Shown here: in pieces, positions 1-13,300 of the stretch | Numbering within the stretch: the first letter of the stretch is position 1 | Layout: each line of letters opens with the position of its first letter | Source of the DNA: Saccoglossus kowalevskii | Lineage: Eukaryota; Hemichordata; Enteropneusta; Harrimaniidae | Direction of reading: 5' to 3' | Assembly: GCF_000003605.2 (NCBI RefSeq) | Contig: NW_003123420.1 | Location: forward strand, 172,883 to 236,882 | DNA: 64,000 nucleotides | Notes under the pieces: generated by a model | The model's database searches: none | What the model was told of the DNA's origin: nothing | What the model saw: the letters and a program-made list of their open reading frames with translations, nothing else | Position numbers and translations under genes: made by a program

Positions 1-1114
1 AAAACCCCTAGAAAATTTGTGTGGGATCAGTTCAAAAAATATTTAAAATTTGGTCAAATGTATATCAGTCAAAATGTTTTCAATACCAACTTGTGTCACC
101 TTTCGTAAAATAAATGTGCATATATTTTTAGATTTTTGTTTCAACTATATCGATCTAAACTTGTAGGTTATTTATATTTATGTCCATTTGGATCAAAATA
201 AGGAAAGAAATGTTGACAAATGTACAAAATGTCATACACCTATTTTGGCGGGAAAACTAGTAATGCATGAAATATGTGTAGTATGAAAAATCCAGACTTG
301 AAAACAAACAAAACCAGCTGACACTGTTGACTGATGATCGCAATCATTTAACAGGGCCTTCCCCTCTGTGACAATTACCAAATTTAGCACAAAGCTGAAA
401 TAAACAAACTCAAGTGTTAAGGGTGAAGAGGTCAAGGGGTACTCATTCAAGAATACATTTTCAGTACCTTGCAGAATTCGCAACTAGGCAGGTGTTCCAA
501 CAGGAAGCCACTATAAACATTTTACGAGTTTAGACTACATCTAGCATCGCTTTGTAATTTGTGAATTCTAGAAATGGACCTGATAATGTGTAGTTTGGTG
601 ACAAAAAAACAATAAAAACCTATTATTGTCGGTTGTGTTTGTAATGATCCATAAAACATGTTTTTTCTTCACTGCTCGGTAACTTCAATAAAAACAGGTT
701 TATCTTTATGTAATTTACGACAGTTTGCTCAGAACATTATTTGGTCATTTGGAAAAAACAGATTGAAGCCGAACTCTATTGCAATTACCAGCGCTTCACT
801 AGACTAGGGTCATCAGGTTTTGTAAATTATTTGTAGAAGTAATTACAAAGGGAAGTGTTTGTTGTGGCTATCATTGTGTGAGTTCAAAAGGAGGCAGGAT
901 GGGGGAGGTTCACTCAATTATTTGTCTTACAGGTATGGAACCATTATGGATGATACAAAAACCATTGAGCTTTTCTGTTACATAAACAGGAAATGTAGAA
1001 AGAATCAGCAATAAAAATAAATAAAAGAGCTTTACCATTGATCATCAAAAAAAAAAAGATGAACGTTTATTTATTCTTACTTAGCCTAATCTTTTTGTCA
1101 CTGATATTTTTCAG
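1..1114 (+). other. Intron of the THSD7-type gene (3' portion)
   Basis: No exon is visible before the acceptor at 1111-1114 (pyrimidine tract, then TTTTTCAG). The stretch is AT-rich and non-coding, and only short chance reading frames occur. It is taken as intron because the exon at 1115 starts in mid-codon, so a coding exon must lie upstream of the window. Confidence 0.7.
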
Positions 1115-1336
1115 AAACGTCAGCCGATGAACACCTTTGTGATACCGCCTCCAGACCGAATAATGTACGTACGTGTAACGTATCATGCCCCATTGACTGT
1201 ATGCTGAGTAGCTGGAGTGATTGGTCTGAATGTAGCGAGACTTGTGGATATGGTGCTTATAAATACAAAACTAGGAGGATTCTTCAGTTGTCTGCATTTG
1301 GTGGAGTGCGATGCCCCAGAGAAGTGGATGATAATG
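1115..1336 (+). CDS. THSD7A: THSD7-type exon 1 of window: TSP1 repeat
   Basis: The exon starts with two bases of a split codon and ends in phase 1. It encodes the end of one repeat and a TSP1 repeat opening CPIDC with the motif WSDWSEC followed by CGYG. The donor is GTGAGT. Confidence 0.92.
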
Positions 1337-4300
1337 GTGAGTATAAATTACAATTTTTTTTATACAGATTATGAATATTAAAAAGTGTTAATAATATATT
1401 AATATAGGGTTGCAGTACATGGTGCTAAAGACTGTTGCAGGATCGCTGCTACCTATTTCACCAAAGATTAAGTTTATTGAAAAATGGCTAAACATTAAGA
1501 AATTTTTTTATCTGAATGCCTATATTAAGCCTGAAATACGTAACAAAACAGTAACTTAGTGACCAGTTTGACTAAAAGTTTTTTTTTCTGCAAAGTGAGG
1601 GCCCTGCTGGTGGTGAAACAAAGAATGTATTTTATATTTTCTTGTATACATTGTATGAGACATATCAAAAAGCAATCTTTTAGTTTTCCATTAATACCAT
1701 TAATAAATCACCTATATTAAAATGTGAAAAATTGTATTCAATTTACATAATGCAATAAATAAACATATGAAAATGATATTGTAATTATAATTATGACATC
1801 TTAAAAAAATTGTTTGGCTCGCAGCAGATTTGGATGAATTAACAAACAAATTTTTTCTACTTAGGTGTAATCACCAAGAGAAAGAAATGTAAAGACCTTG
1901 AGCCGTGTTATACCTATCATTGGGAGGTGCTGGAATGGAGTGAGTGCACCATACTGAACGAGGAGTGTGGACCTGGCTACCAGACACGACCTGTGTTCTG
2001 TCAGCGAAGTGATGGTGTACGAGTTGAACCAGGTCTGTATTCAATCTAGTCAGAACGAGTTTTTAAAAATGGCTGAAGGTGGTATGGCATTCCACGTAAA
2101 TGAAGCTACCTCGTTAAATTAATTGGTGTATAGAAGGAGATGCAAGCCACTTAAATTAATGAATTGAAATTACCTTGATGCATTGCCAGGGATTGACAAC
2201 TTACCCTTTAATTTGAGCAGCAAAACTCACAATACAAATATGACGTAATTAAACACTACAAAATGCATTCAAAAATTTCACTATTAAATAATGTGTTGTA
2301 TTGTAATGTTGCATGTTTGTATGGATTTAATTAAGTGAAATCGCGTTTTAAAACCTAGTAAATAATTAATACAATTACATTTATTTTGGTGAATTAATAT
2401 GCAAGCACTTAACTACACCATACAGGAAGATTACATTCAAATATGTTCACAAGAGGAAAGTGATAATTCTCACGAAGTGTATAAACACGTAATAAACCAA
2501 GCATGGGGTAATTACGTCAACTAATTAATTATTAAAACTGCATTCTCATGCAATCTTCTTTTCCCTATAGGCGTATGTTTAGAGAAGTTACTGAGTGCTA
2601 GGCCAATCTCTCACAAGCGATGTCTTCTGCCTTGCCCTGGGGATTGTGTACTTTCTGAGTGGTCGGAATTCACTGCATGCTCTCAGACATGTGGTGACAA
2701 TCCAGGCGTTATGATGAGATACAGACATGTTACTAGTTCAGGTAATAAGAAAATAATCAATTTGTGTGTTCACAATTATGAACTGTCCTTATATGATTTA
2801 TGCCTCTCAGATACTGTCCTTATATGGTATATGCCTTTTAGGTACTAGCCTTATATGGTATATGGCTCTCAGATACTTGCCTTATATGGTATATGCCTCT
2901 AAGGTACTAGCCTTATATGGTGTTTGAGCTTATGTACTGTCCTTATATGGTATATGCCTTTTAGGTACTGTCCTTATATGATTTATGCCTCTCAGGTACT
3001 AGCCTTATATGGTATATGCTCCTCAGGTACTAGCCTTATATGGTATATGCTCCTCAGGTACTAGCCTTATATGGTATATGCTCCTCAGGTACTAGCCTTA
3101 TATGGTATATGCCTCTCCGGTACTAGCCTTATATGGTATATGCTCCTCAGGTACTAGCCTTATATGGTATATGCTCCTCAGGTACTAGCCTTATATGGTA
3201 TATGCTCCTCAGGTACTAGCCTTATATGGTATATGCTCCTCAGGTACTAGACTTATATGGTATATACTTCTCAGGTACTGCCTTATATGGTATATGCCTC
3301 TCAGGTATTAGCCTTATATGGTATATGCCTCTCCGGTACTAGCCTTATATGGTATATGCTCCTCAGGTACTAGCCTTATATGGTATATGCTCCTCAGGTA
3401 CTAGCCTTATATGGTATATGCTCCTCAGGTACTAGCCTTATATGGTATATGCTCCTCAGGTACTAGCCTTATATAGTATATGCTCCTCAGGTACTAGCCT
3501 TATATGGTATATGCTCCTCAGGTACTAGCCTTATATGGTATATGCTCCTCAGGTACTAGACTTATATGGTATATACTTCTCAGGTACTGCCTTATATGGT
3601 ATATGCTCCTCAGGTACTAGACTTATATGGTATATACCTCTCAGGTACTGCCTTATATGGTATATGCTCCTCAGGTACTGTAAAATCTGTATTAGAAGCT
3701 GCGACTTCTATTAAAATAGTACAAATCAACAGATAGGGTGCGGCTTCTATTAGAGCATCTACACATGTGAGAAACAATGAAATTTTGGTTCTCAATTGTT
3801 TAAAAAGAATATGTACGACTTTTATTAGGGATGCGGCTTCTAATACAGATATTCATGGTACTAGCCTTATTTGGTATATGCCTCTCAGGTACTACTAGCC
3901 TTATATAGAATATGCTTCTCAGGTACTAGCCTTATTTGGTTTTTGCCATTTAGGTACTAGCCTTATATGGAATATGCTCCTCCGGTACTAGCCTTATTTG
4001 GTATATGCCTCTCAGGTACTACTAGCCTTATATAGAATATGCCTCTCAGGTACTAGCCTTATATGGTATATGCCATTTAGGTACTAGCCTTATATGGAAT
4101 ATGCTCCTCCGGTACTAGCCTTATTTGGTATATGCCTCTCGGGTACTGCCTTATATGGTATATGCTCCTCAGGTACTGTAAAATCTGTATTAGAAGCTGC
4201 GACTTCTATTAAAATAGTACAAATCAACAGATAGGGTGCGGCTTCTATTAGAGCATCTACACATGTGAGAAACAATGAAATTTTGGTTCTCAATTGTACT

Positions 4301-7300
4301 AGCCTTATATGGTATATGCCATTTAAGTACTAGCCTTATATGGTATATGCCTCTCAGGTACTAGCCTTATATGGTATATGCCATTTAAGTACTAGCCTTA
4401 TATGGTATATGCCTCTCAGGTACTAGCCTTATATGGTATATGCCTCTCAGGTACTAGCCTTATATGGTATATGCCTCTCAGGTACTAGCCTTATATGGTA
4501 TATGCCATTTAGGTACTAGCCTTATATGGTGCTTAAACTTATGTACTGTCCTTATATGGTATATGCCTCAAACATATCATCAACTGTTTCTCAGGCATGC
4601 CTGAACTGATTTTATTCACACATGGTATGATGTTTTATGTTTGGCACAAAAATGGTTGACTGGCAGCCATGTTGGTTTTATTAAGACATAAGCTTGTACT
4701 TCCAACCTAATACAAACAGTGACTGTATCATGTGCAATGACTTGTTTTAAATTGTAGGTTCAGCTACTAGCGAGCACTGCTCCCATATCGCATTCTCTGA
4801 CTTGGAAGACATTTCCCCTTGCAACGCAGTACCGTGTCCGTCTTACAACTGGGATGCAGGGCCCTGGAGAAGTTGTCTTCTCCACGAGGGAAACGATGGT
4901 GAGTACATGCATTTATTTATCGTGTTTTTATACCAACGTCAGCCTTAATCAACTTGTTTCTTTCATTCCCAATTACAGCTGTCAAAGAGCATTTGAGCTC
5001 GGTGAATTTAAGTATGATCTGTTGTCTTCAGTTAGGCCACTTACGTGTTGAATTGTCAGTGGGGAAAGATACGCCCCCACAATGTCTCTTTCCAAAGCTT
5101 TTTCATATATCTACATAGAGGATACAATGTATAGTTGACAGTATGATTACCTTTAACACAAAGACAACATACTTGTGTCAATTTGATTCCAAGATTGTGT
5201 TTTTATTCAGACATAATCAAATACAGAAATAATGTAATTTTTCTGGCTTGTTTTGAAATGTAAGTTTCAACTTTATTGTGACTGATAGAACAATTGCTTT
5301 TTAAAAAAACTTGGTATGAAGCCAAGCTTTTTTGATGTATCAGTTTGACCTGCTGGTGTGACCTTTGGCCTAGTGGGTCAAGGATATCATTGACCAATCA
5401 GACTGCTGTCTGATACTGTCAACAGTTTCCAAATAAAATGAAAGTAAAATGAATGTTAAGGTCATTGTCGAAATGTAGATTACTAATTCATGCCTGTCAC
5501 AGGGGACACTGTTTTTTTTCGATGTGTAGCTAGTACAGTTATAAAAAATAAACAAAACATCATATTTTGGGGAAAGCAAAACTTTGATATCTTAAAAAAG
5601 TTTAATTGTTGCTAAGATCAAATTTGGAGAATAATGAAAAATCTGTAATATGTTGGTTGAAAAATGAAGAGAAACGTTTTGGATATACCGGTAGTAGTAA
5701 TGTTATTACTTTGTTTTTAACATTCACAAAGAGGTGTTTTTGAACATACTCCTATCTGTTGTACACTATTGTATAAACCATTGAAATGAGATCGTACAAA
5801 CTGAGTAATTGTTACGGTCTAATGACTCGCGTTATGCAGACTCAAGTATTACATGTCAGTCCTTTGATGTTCTGTATTGGGACAAACACATAACACAATA
5901 CGTTTATTTGAACCTGTATGTGAATACATTGGGACAATTTACAGTCTCCTAGATTCTTTCCTTGTTCTGCCAAGTGAGACAGATCTGTAGTGGAGCATGT
6001 CTAATTGCTCCAGACTGACTGCAGGTTCAGGAAGCAGGTCTTACTGGTACTTTGTGTTGCTGCCCTCTGGGCACACGTGTGTTGCAGTGTGTTGTTTGGA
6101 AGACGCACACCTTTCGGACAATGAAACACAAGAGTTAGATATCCCCGAGTGAATAGGTATTGTGACACCACCGGAACACCAAGACAGGCAGATGCATCCT
6201 GTTGTATGTTTCTTAATTGTTTGATGCACATGTCTTTTGTTAGGTTGTTTTTTTTTTGGAAGGGCAATTTGAATTCTTTCCACATTCCCATGGTCTCATA
6301 AAAACCACCTCTCTACTTAAGCAATGAAACTATATATTTGATATAGGAAGCCCAAGTCAATGGTTTTTATAATATATTTATAATGGTTTTACAATGGGTG
6401 AAAGAAAATAACATGGAAATTGATCTAAAAAATTGTAATGAATGTCAAATGGTTTTAAAATTTTCGACAAACTAAAAATAAATAACCAATGATATTTTTT
6501 TTATTTTATCGAGTAATATATTGTATTAAAATGCATTAATTATTCACTATTTTTTAATTTCACTATTTTCGCTAATAAGTAAAATTGCTAAATTAAATTC
6601 ACTTGAACATGTAAAATAATAATAGAGCCAAATTCATGAACTTAAAACCCAGTGAATTGCTCAAAATATTGAAATAGTGGAATTATTTAAAATGCCAGTG
6701 AAAATAAATGGTTTTACAGTACTTTGGTTCACATAAGTACCTTATATCTGAAATGGAATTTGTAGGATTTCACTAAATGTAAAATATTTTTTTTGCCATG
6801 TAAAATACTTTATTTCCGCTTGGAATTTATTTTCGCCATTTCTGCTGAAGGGATGATTCAGTGAAAATAAAATCCAGCAATTATACCTTTTTTACTATAT
6901 TTCACATTCAACTCATCAAAAATCAGTGAAAATAAATTCCATACAGAAAACCCCAAAAGCCTTTTCAGCGAAAATTAATTCGAGCGAAAATAAAGTATTT
7001 TACACTAGTTAATACTAGATTGTTTACTTTATAAGCCAATTATCATCTTGTTTAGACACTTGGTCAGAGAGAAAAAAATCAAGTAGTAAATTTAAATTTA
7101 AACACTGTTTTTCCCATTCATTTCAGCTATTTGTGGAGGTTTTCAACAGGCAATATATTAAAACGGAGGATTCGTCACCTGCGCATGCATCAGATGGCCA
7201 TAGCGTGTCACCATTTACAAACAAACGTCTACCCATGAGCCTTTGCATTTTAAGCGTGTGTTGTTATCATCGCTTGGGACTCAATTTCTGTGCATGCACA

Positions 7301-10300
7301 GGTGACGACCCCCTCGCTTTAACCATAGTGTTTTTCCAGATGTTTAACAATTTCTATAGGTGATGACATTTTTGTGGTGACCATTTTCTCTGATTGATTT
7401 ATCGTTGGAGGCATATTTCCAAACTTCTCCTCATTTGTTACATAGCTGATTCTGTATGAATGTAATTCATTGTTCGAGTGTGATTCGTGTTTGTTGCTTG
7501 TGGTCTAAAATTCATTACCTACGGTAGTAAACCTTTGTTTTTGCTCTTTGCATTACCATATAAATATATCATTGACAACAAAAAGAGGAACATGTTCATT
7601 TCAGTGAGGCGGGTTGTGGCTTAAATAGGTCAAACTAATCATCAAAAATAAAAATAGATGTACATAACTGTAGTAATATGATGATTTGGGTCAGTTTTTT
7701 TTTTAGAAAATAAGAGCACAAAACATAACTAAAAAAAATAAAAATAAGAGCCACATTCAACTGATCCATATTTAGTTTCCAGTGTCAAAGTGTAATTCCT
7801 AGCTAATCTTAATATTTCAGCATTCTACAGTATTGAACAGTGATTCTGAATCTAATCTCAGCAAAAAAATATTTATAATATGAGGTTATTATGAGAATAC
7901 CTCAAAGTATGCACGAACACAGTACAGCTGAAGTATCGACCGACACAAAGGATACATCATGGGAAATCCAAAATTTTAAAACAGAATCAATGAACTTCTT
8001 TGTGTCAAGTCCGATCAAACCCTGGTGGCAGCCATGTTTTTTTTTATTATTAGAGGATCCTTACACACATAATCATTCCATATTTGGAATTCACATTCTT
8101 TAAAATACTGCAAAATTACGACATGCTGTAACTTATGGCGTTACAGTGACAGATGTATAATAATATTAAGTATTGTGTAGGTTCAGTTATTTTAATACTA
8201 TAAATCAATTCGAATTTATTTAGAATGCTGCTTAACAAAATAAATTGAACTGTACTATTTTTGTTGTAGTCACTGTTATGGGTGCCACACTCTGTGGTAA
8301 AGGAGTACAACGTCGCAGTGTCCTGTGTCGTCGCAACGATGGTCAGTATGTTGAGAACCATTACTGTGACAAAGTTGCTTTAATGCCAGCAGTGCATAAG
8401 GAGTGTATGAATATGTGTCCTATTGACTGCCAGGTGTCTGAATGGGGTGAATGGTCTGGATGCTCACAGAATTGTGGAACAGGTACGTAAGGACTTTTAA
8501 AGTTGGGTTAACCCTTTAAATGTTAAAACCAACAATCTTAAAAAAAAATTCCATATTTTCTCAAAAATGTAACAGTGGAAAAATTATGTACAATTGGTCC
8601 AAAATGTGCAAAATCCAAAATATTTGTGAGGAAATTGGGTTAATCAGTATAAATATTAATTTTTGTTGTAGAATTACTATTTAAATGCCTTAAAGTGTTG
8701 TGATCCCCCACCATAAAAAACACAACTTTCACCATATGGGCAGATTCTGAGAGAATCAAAACTGAGATCTATTAGTGTACAACTCGTCCATGCACAGATG
8801 ATGTATGATGTTAGGATAGTGCGTGATATGAATCAATTATGATATGTATTATGATATGAAACCTTGATGACATGCATTGAAATGTACACTATACATGAGT
8901 CAGGGTAACTAGGTTCCACACCTGTAACTATAAAAGTGTATTCTGCCATTTAAAAAAATTTGCAAATTTTTTTTTCTGGGCGACCCTAAAATAGACAGAT
9001 TACTGAAGTTTAATTTTCCGTAGAAAGGTTTGGTTGAAAAGTGGATAATATTTGGTAATCATTGTCCTAAGTAAAGTAAATTTACTTCTATGCTATCGAT
9101 AAAGAGCCATTGCTCGGAACGTCTAGATATTTTTATTAGTTACTTAAGACAACGATTACCAAATATTATCATATATATATATCATATTTATCAGTCTGAG
9201 CAGCGTTTATTTATTAACTACTTTTGGGTTGAAAAGTGATAGTGTTTAGAAAACGGGTGTTCAAAGTGATACATTGTTATCTTTTGATGAGATTGGGTTA
9301 CCCCAGGTCTGAAATTGTCAACTTCAGTTCCCATAATATTGCCACCAAATGTTTAATCAATTTTACATGTGCTAAATTCTGTATTTAATTTTCTGCAAAT
9401 CACATGCTTTTCACTGGGACAGTGTTTTAAGCTAGTATAAATCATGAGTGCATGCATCATATGTGCTGGACTGATAGTTGTACTTGAAGATCATTAATAG
9501 AGCTTTATTTGGGTCTAGGGACTATTATGGGAAATACTTGAATTAGCAATTTCTGCAAGAAGAAAAAATGAGGATTCATTAGAATTCTGTTTTGTTTTGA
9601 ATAACTGCAACCTGCAAAAATTTGGAGCAGAGGTGAATCTCTGTAAATCTTTACTTATGGGGAAATTAATCATAAATATTAGTAAACGAATTTTTAAACA
9701 TACAATGAAATGTGAAGCTCAAACAATCGCCAGTGTTCAGATGCAGACCCAAATAAACCTATACAAATGCTACTTTAATTGTCTGAAAAGATAGGAGACC
9801 CAGATGATGCACATCTGTAATCTGTAATCAAAATGTGTATGTGTATGATTCCTGATTAAATTCTAGTCTTCATTTTTTATATACCTGGAGTGAATAGTAT
9901 AATTAATGATCAGTTTCTCTATATGTATGCGTTCCGCTTCATAGCACAGACACTTTGACTTTTAATGTATTTTTCTGGTTGAATAAAATAAAACACTTGC
10001 ATTAAATTTGATTGTCATCTTATACAAAATCATGTGCTTAATTGTTTTTATATTTGTTCAAAACTGTGCTCAAAAATTAACAAACAAATTACTCAAAATA
10101 CATAATAATTTACAAAATGTGTTTGGCAAGGACAAAAGTATAGCGTCCAAAGGATGTTTATTTTGTATCATTCATCAATGCCAGCCATGCTTCATTCAGG
10201 AGTTTTATTTCAATTCATTTTGAGCTCAATCAGCGTGTTCCTTTTCGCTTTGTTTGGAGACTAGCTATTGGAATGTTTATAATAAATTGTTTTGTTGAGT

Positions 10301-13300
10301 GTGGCAAGTTGTTTCAAATTCCTCAAGACCAGATACTGTCAGGAACAACTTTCTGTATATTAACAACGGGATTCTTTCTGAAACCCTTAACATAACATGC
10401 ATGTATTCCCATTGCAATGTTACTGTGTTATGTGCAGAGCTTGTAGTTTTCTATATTTATACAGTAAATGCAATTTTTGTGTGAATGTTGACTTACACAG
10501 ATGCACTCCTAATAGAGCCAAATACAATTATATCTATTCAAAACCCTGAAATTCCTGATTTTTTTTTGCCATACGTCCACTAATATTGTCTAGATAGGAT
10601 GCCACATTGTCCATTTTCTATGATAAAAATTTCATTGTATCACAAAATCCTTGATAATTAATTGCTACATTTTCTGGATTACTAGTACCAAAAAGACGTA
10701 ATATTTCTCCGCTTTAAATAACAAATATAATTTGGATAATTCTTTTAGGTTACGAAGATAGTTACAATTTTAAATTTAAAAAAATTATCTTTTCTGACGT
10801 GGTCCTCGAGTATAAGCCGACTTCCTAATTTTCCCAATTTTACATGTTCAGGCCCTTGGGCTTATACTCAGGGAAGTATGGTAGTTACTGTAAATGCATT
10901 AATTATTAACTGGTTTTAAATGTCGCTATTTTTGCTGATAAATAAAATCAACTAAATTAAATGTACGTGAAATTGTAAAATAACAATAAAACTTATTGTT
11001 TCCTTGACAAATTTGTGAAATTAAAACACATTGAATAAGCCAAAAACATTAAAATAGTGAAATTAAATGTCAGTGAAAATAAATGGTTTTACAGTAATGA
11101 ATTTCATGACCTTTCTGTGGCCTTGCTTAGATGTCATTTATGTCCTAAGGCCCCCATAGATGACCACATTTCAAAATGCTGAGTTTAAACTATAAATTGA
11201 CTCAATAGCGCTATCACAGGACTGCCAATGTATTATGGGCTATTTCCACAGAATTTTTCAACAATATTTATAGTAGGTACAATGATTTACAAAAAGATGA
11301 TTCTGGTATACTTAAAGTTGTCAATTTGAAAGTAATTCAACTAGTAAATTTATCTATCGCACACACTTTTTATGATTTTCAAAAATGTCTAAGTTTGTGG
11401 ACGCAACCAATTATCTAAAGTAAAAACAAAGGTCATTATTGTCTGCACTGTTGAGGGCGCTTGTCAGTTGATAGGTTTGGTGGATCACCGAGACTGTATG
11501 AGTATGGATACATTGTCTCTTCCAAATTGTATAACATTGATATTACTGTCTCATAGGAATAAGGATCCGATATAGAAGAATTGTAATCAACTCTCAGTAT
11601 GGTGGGAGGATTTGCCCATCTACAGTCCAAAGCAGCGTGTGTTTAGATACCCCATGTGAACTGTTTGAATGGAAAGTATCTGAGGTAAGTTCTTTCATTT
11701 GGCAGTCACTTACTGAGGTGAGTCTTTTAATTGGCAGTCACCTACTGAGGTAAGTCTCTTGCTATTCTATGAACCCAGTTTTTATATCGCCAGGAAATAT
11801 GACTGAATTAAAAAGACATATCTTGTTTCTTTTCAGTGGAGTACATGTAGAGCGACAGTGGACCGTCACTGCGGTGTTGGAGTTCAAACACGAGATGTCT
11901 CTTGTCTAGCTGGTGATGAGTATATTGCCGAATGTGCATTGAGAATGCAGTCACCAGAAGCCATCAGGCCGTGTGAACTGCCTTGTCCTGGTAAGTCAGT
12001 GGTTGGAAAGTTACAAAGGTGAACTTTGAGAAGCGACTAGCATGACCATGTATATTCATTATTCAATAGAAACATAGATAAACTGCTAGTATTTTGGTGT
12101 TTGCATATTTTTGGTAATTTTTAATAAGAAGCGGGCACGAACTATTTCTATATTCTTGTATATTTACCGAGGTTAACACAGGAGCACTTGATAGAATCTC
12201 ACGTTATTTACTTTCAGGCGATTGCGTTACAAGTGAATGGAGCGAATTCTCCGAATGTAGTGGCGTGTGTCCCATTGGGGGCATAAAGTCGCGGGGTAGA
12301 GAGGTCATCAGACATCCATCTCTGTCCGGCAAGCAGTGTGAAGACACTATAGAATTTGTCCCATGCAATAAAGCACCGTGTGTCATGCATAATTATACCA
12401 CAGTGATTGGTGATTGGACAGATTGTCAGTTAATTGCTGGCCACTGTGGAACAGGTACGTTGAAATTACGGGATATCCTTCAGTGAGCATTAACGCCTCA
12501 TTGGTTTTCAGCATATCAGAATGTTTGGGATCATGTGTACTTTCCTTTAGAGTTCAGTTTGAAATTCATTCCCAAATGATTAGGCAGTGATAACAATAAC
12601 AGCGGTTTTGTACACATTTCATCATTATGTTTAGTTTTATTACAACCAACATTAATTCAGCCCCTTAATGAGTACAATATCAAATACTGTACATTCTCAA
12701 ACCTGTAACATAGACACATTTTTGTTGGAATGATTTAAGAGCTTCTCTGTTTTAACACCACATTATTGCTAATAGTTCTATAGAACACAATGTTAAATTA
12801 AAACTGTTCTCACTTTTAAAAACTAATCCATCAGTCACATATATACAATTTTTTTCACCCAACTTCACAAGCCTACAATTTTGAGATCTGGCATACCATA
12901 GAAACTAATGACATTCTAATGCTGATAAAAAAAGCACCATTGAGTTAAAATTGCATTCTCAATTAGTGAGTCAATTAATTTTCATTGGAATGGGTTACAA
13001 TAAGTTGAACTATTTTTATCTGATCATTTTTCAAACTTATAGAACTTATCACACACTAGAAAATATCAACCAAATTAAAATGTGTTGGGAGTAGCATTTC
13101 TATTTCTTAAAATTTTGGTAAAAATTCATCTACAATAAAACATTTGTTACCTGGAAATAAAGGCAGAAATGTAGACTTTTGCACTGCAAGTCATGTGACC
13201 AGATGTCAGTACTATACTTTCCAAGATTTGTTACTTAGATGCTGTAGCCATATATATATTTTTTTATTATGTAGTATAAGTATTTATTTCCTGTCAAAAA

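Larger units (their letters stand above)
2780..4571 (+). repeat. Intronic minisatellite, 31-base unit, about 45-50 copies
   Basis: The unit holds CTTATATGGTATATGC followed by CTCCTCAGGTACTAGC, with variants (CCTCTCAGG, CATTTAGG, CTCCGG). It fills most of the intron between exons 3 and 4. Blocks of near-identical units suggest recent unequal exchange. Two copies of a MITE-like element are embedded at 3677-3861 and 4178-4298. The unit length is not a multiple of three and no coding use is seen. Confidence 0.95.
4899..8269 (+). other. Intron 4: repeat-rich
   Basis: The 3.4-kb intron holds no coding exon. It carries a cluster of nuclear-receptor-type half-sites (5346-5400) and several MITE-like repeats: about 6514-6721, 6799-7004, 7160-7330 and 7886-8165. 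The rest is AT-rich sequence without recognisable content. Confidence 0.7.
8483..11556 (+). other. Intron 5
   Basis: The 3.1-kb intron has no coding exon. It holds a 31-base inverted repeat at 9044-9170, a foldback at about 10800-10884 and a MITE-like repeat at 10886-11096. Short AT-rich reading frames here look like chance. Confidence 0.7.

Noticed and set aside
3610-4293. Reading frames inside the minisatellite and MITE (minus strand)
   Set aside because: They follow the repeat, the unit length is not a multiple of three, and they appear twice only because the MITE is copied.
2780-4571. CRISPR-like array
   Set aside because: Units are head-to-tail without unique spacers, inside an animal intron. 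It is a minisatellite.
4854-5051. Frame across the exon 4 donor
   Set aside because: It reads exon 4 in another frame and runs into the intron.
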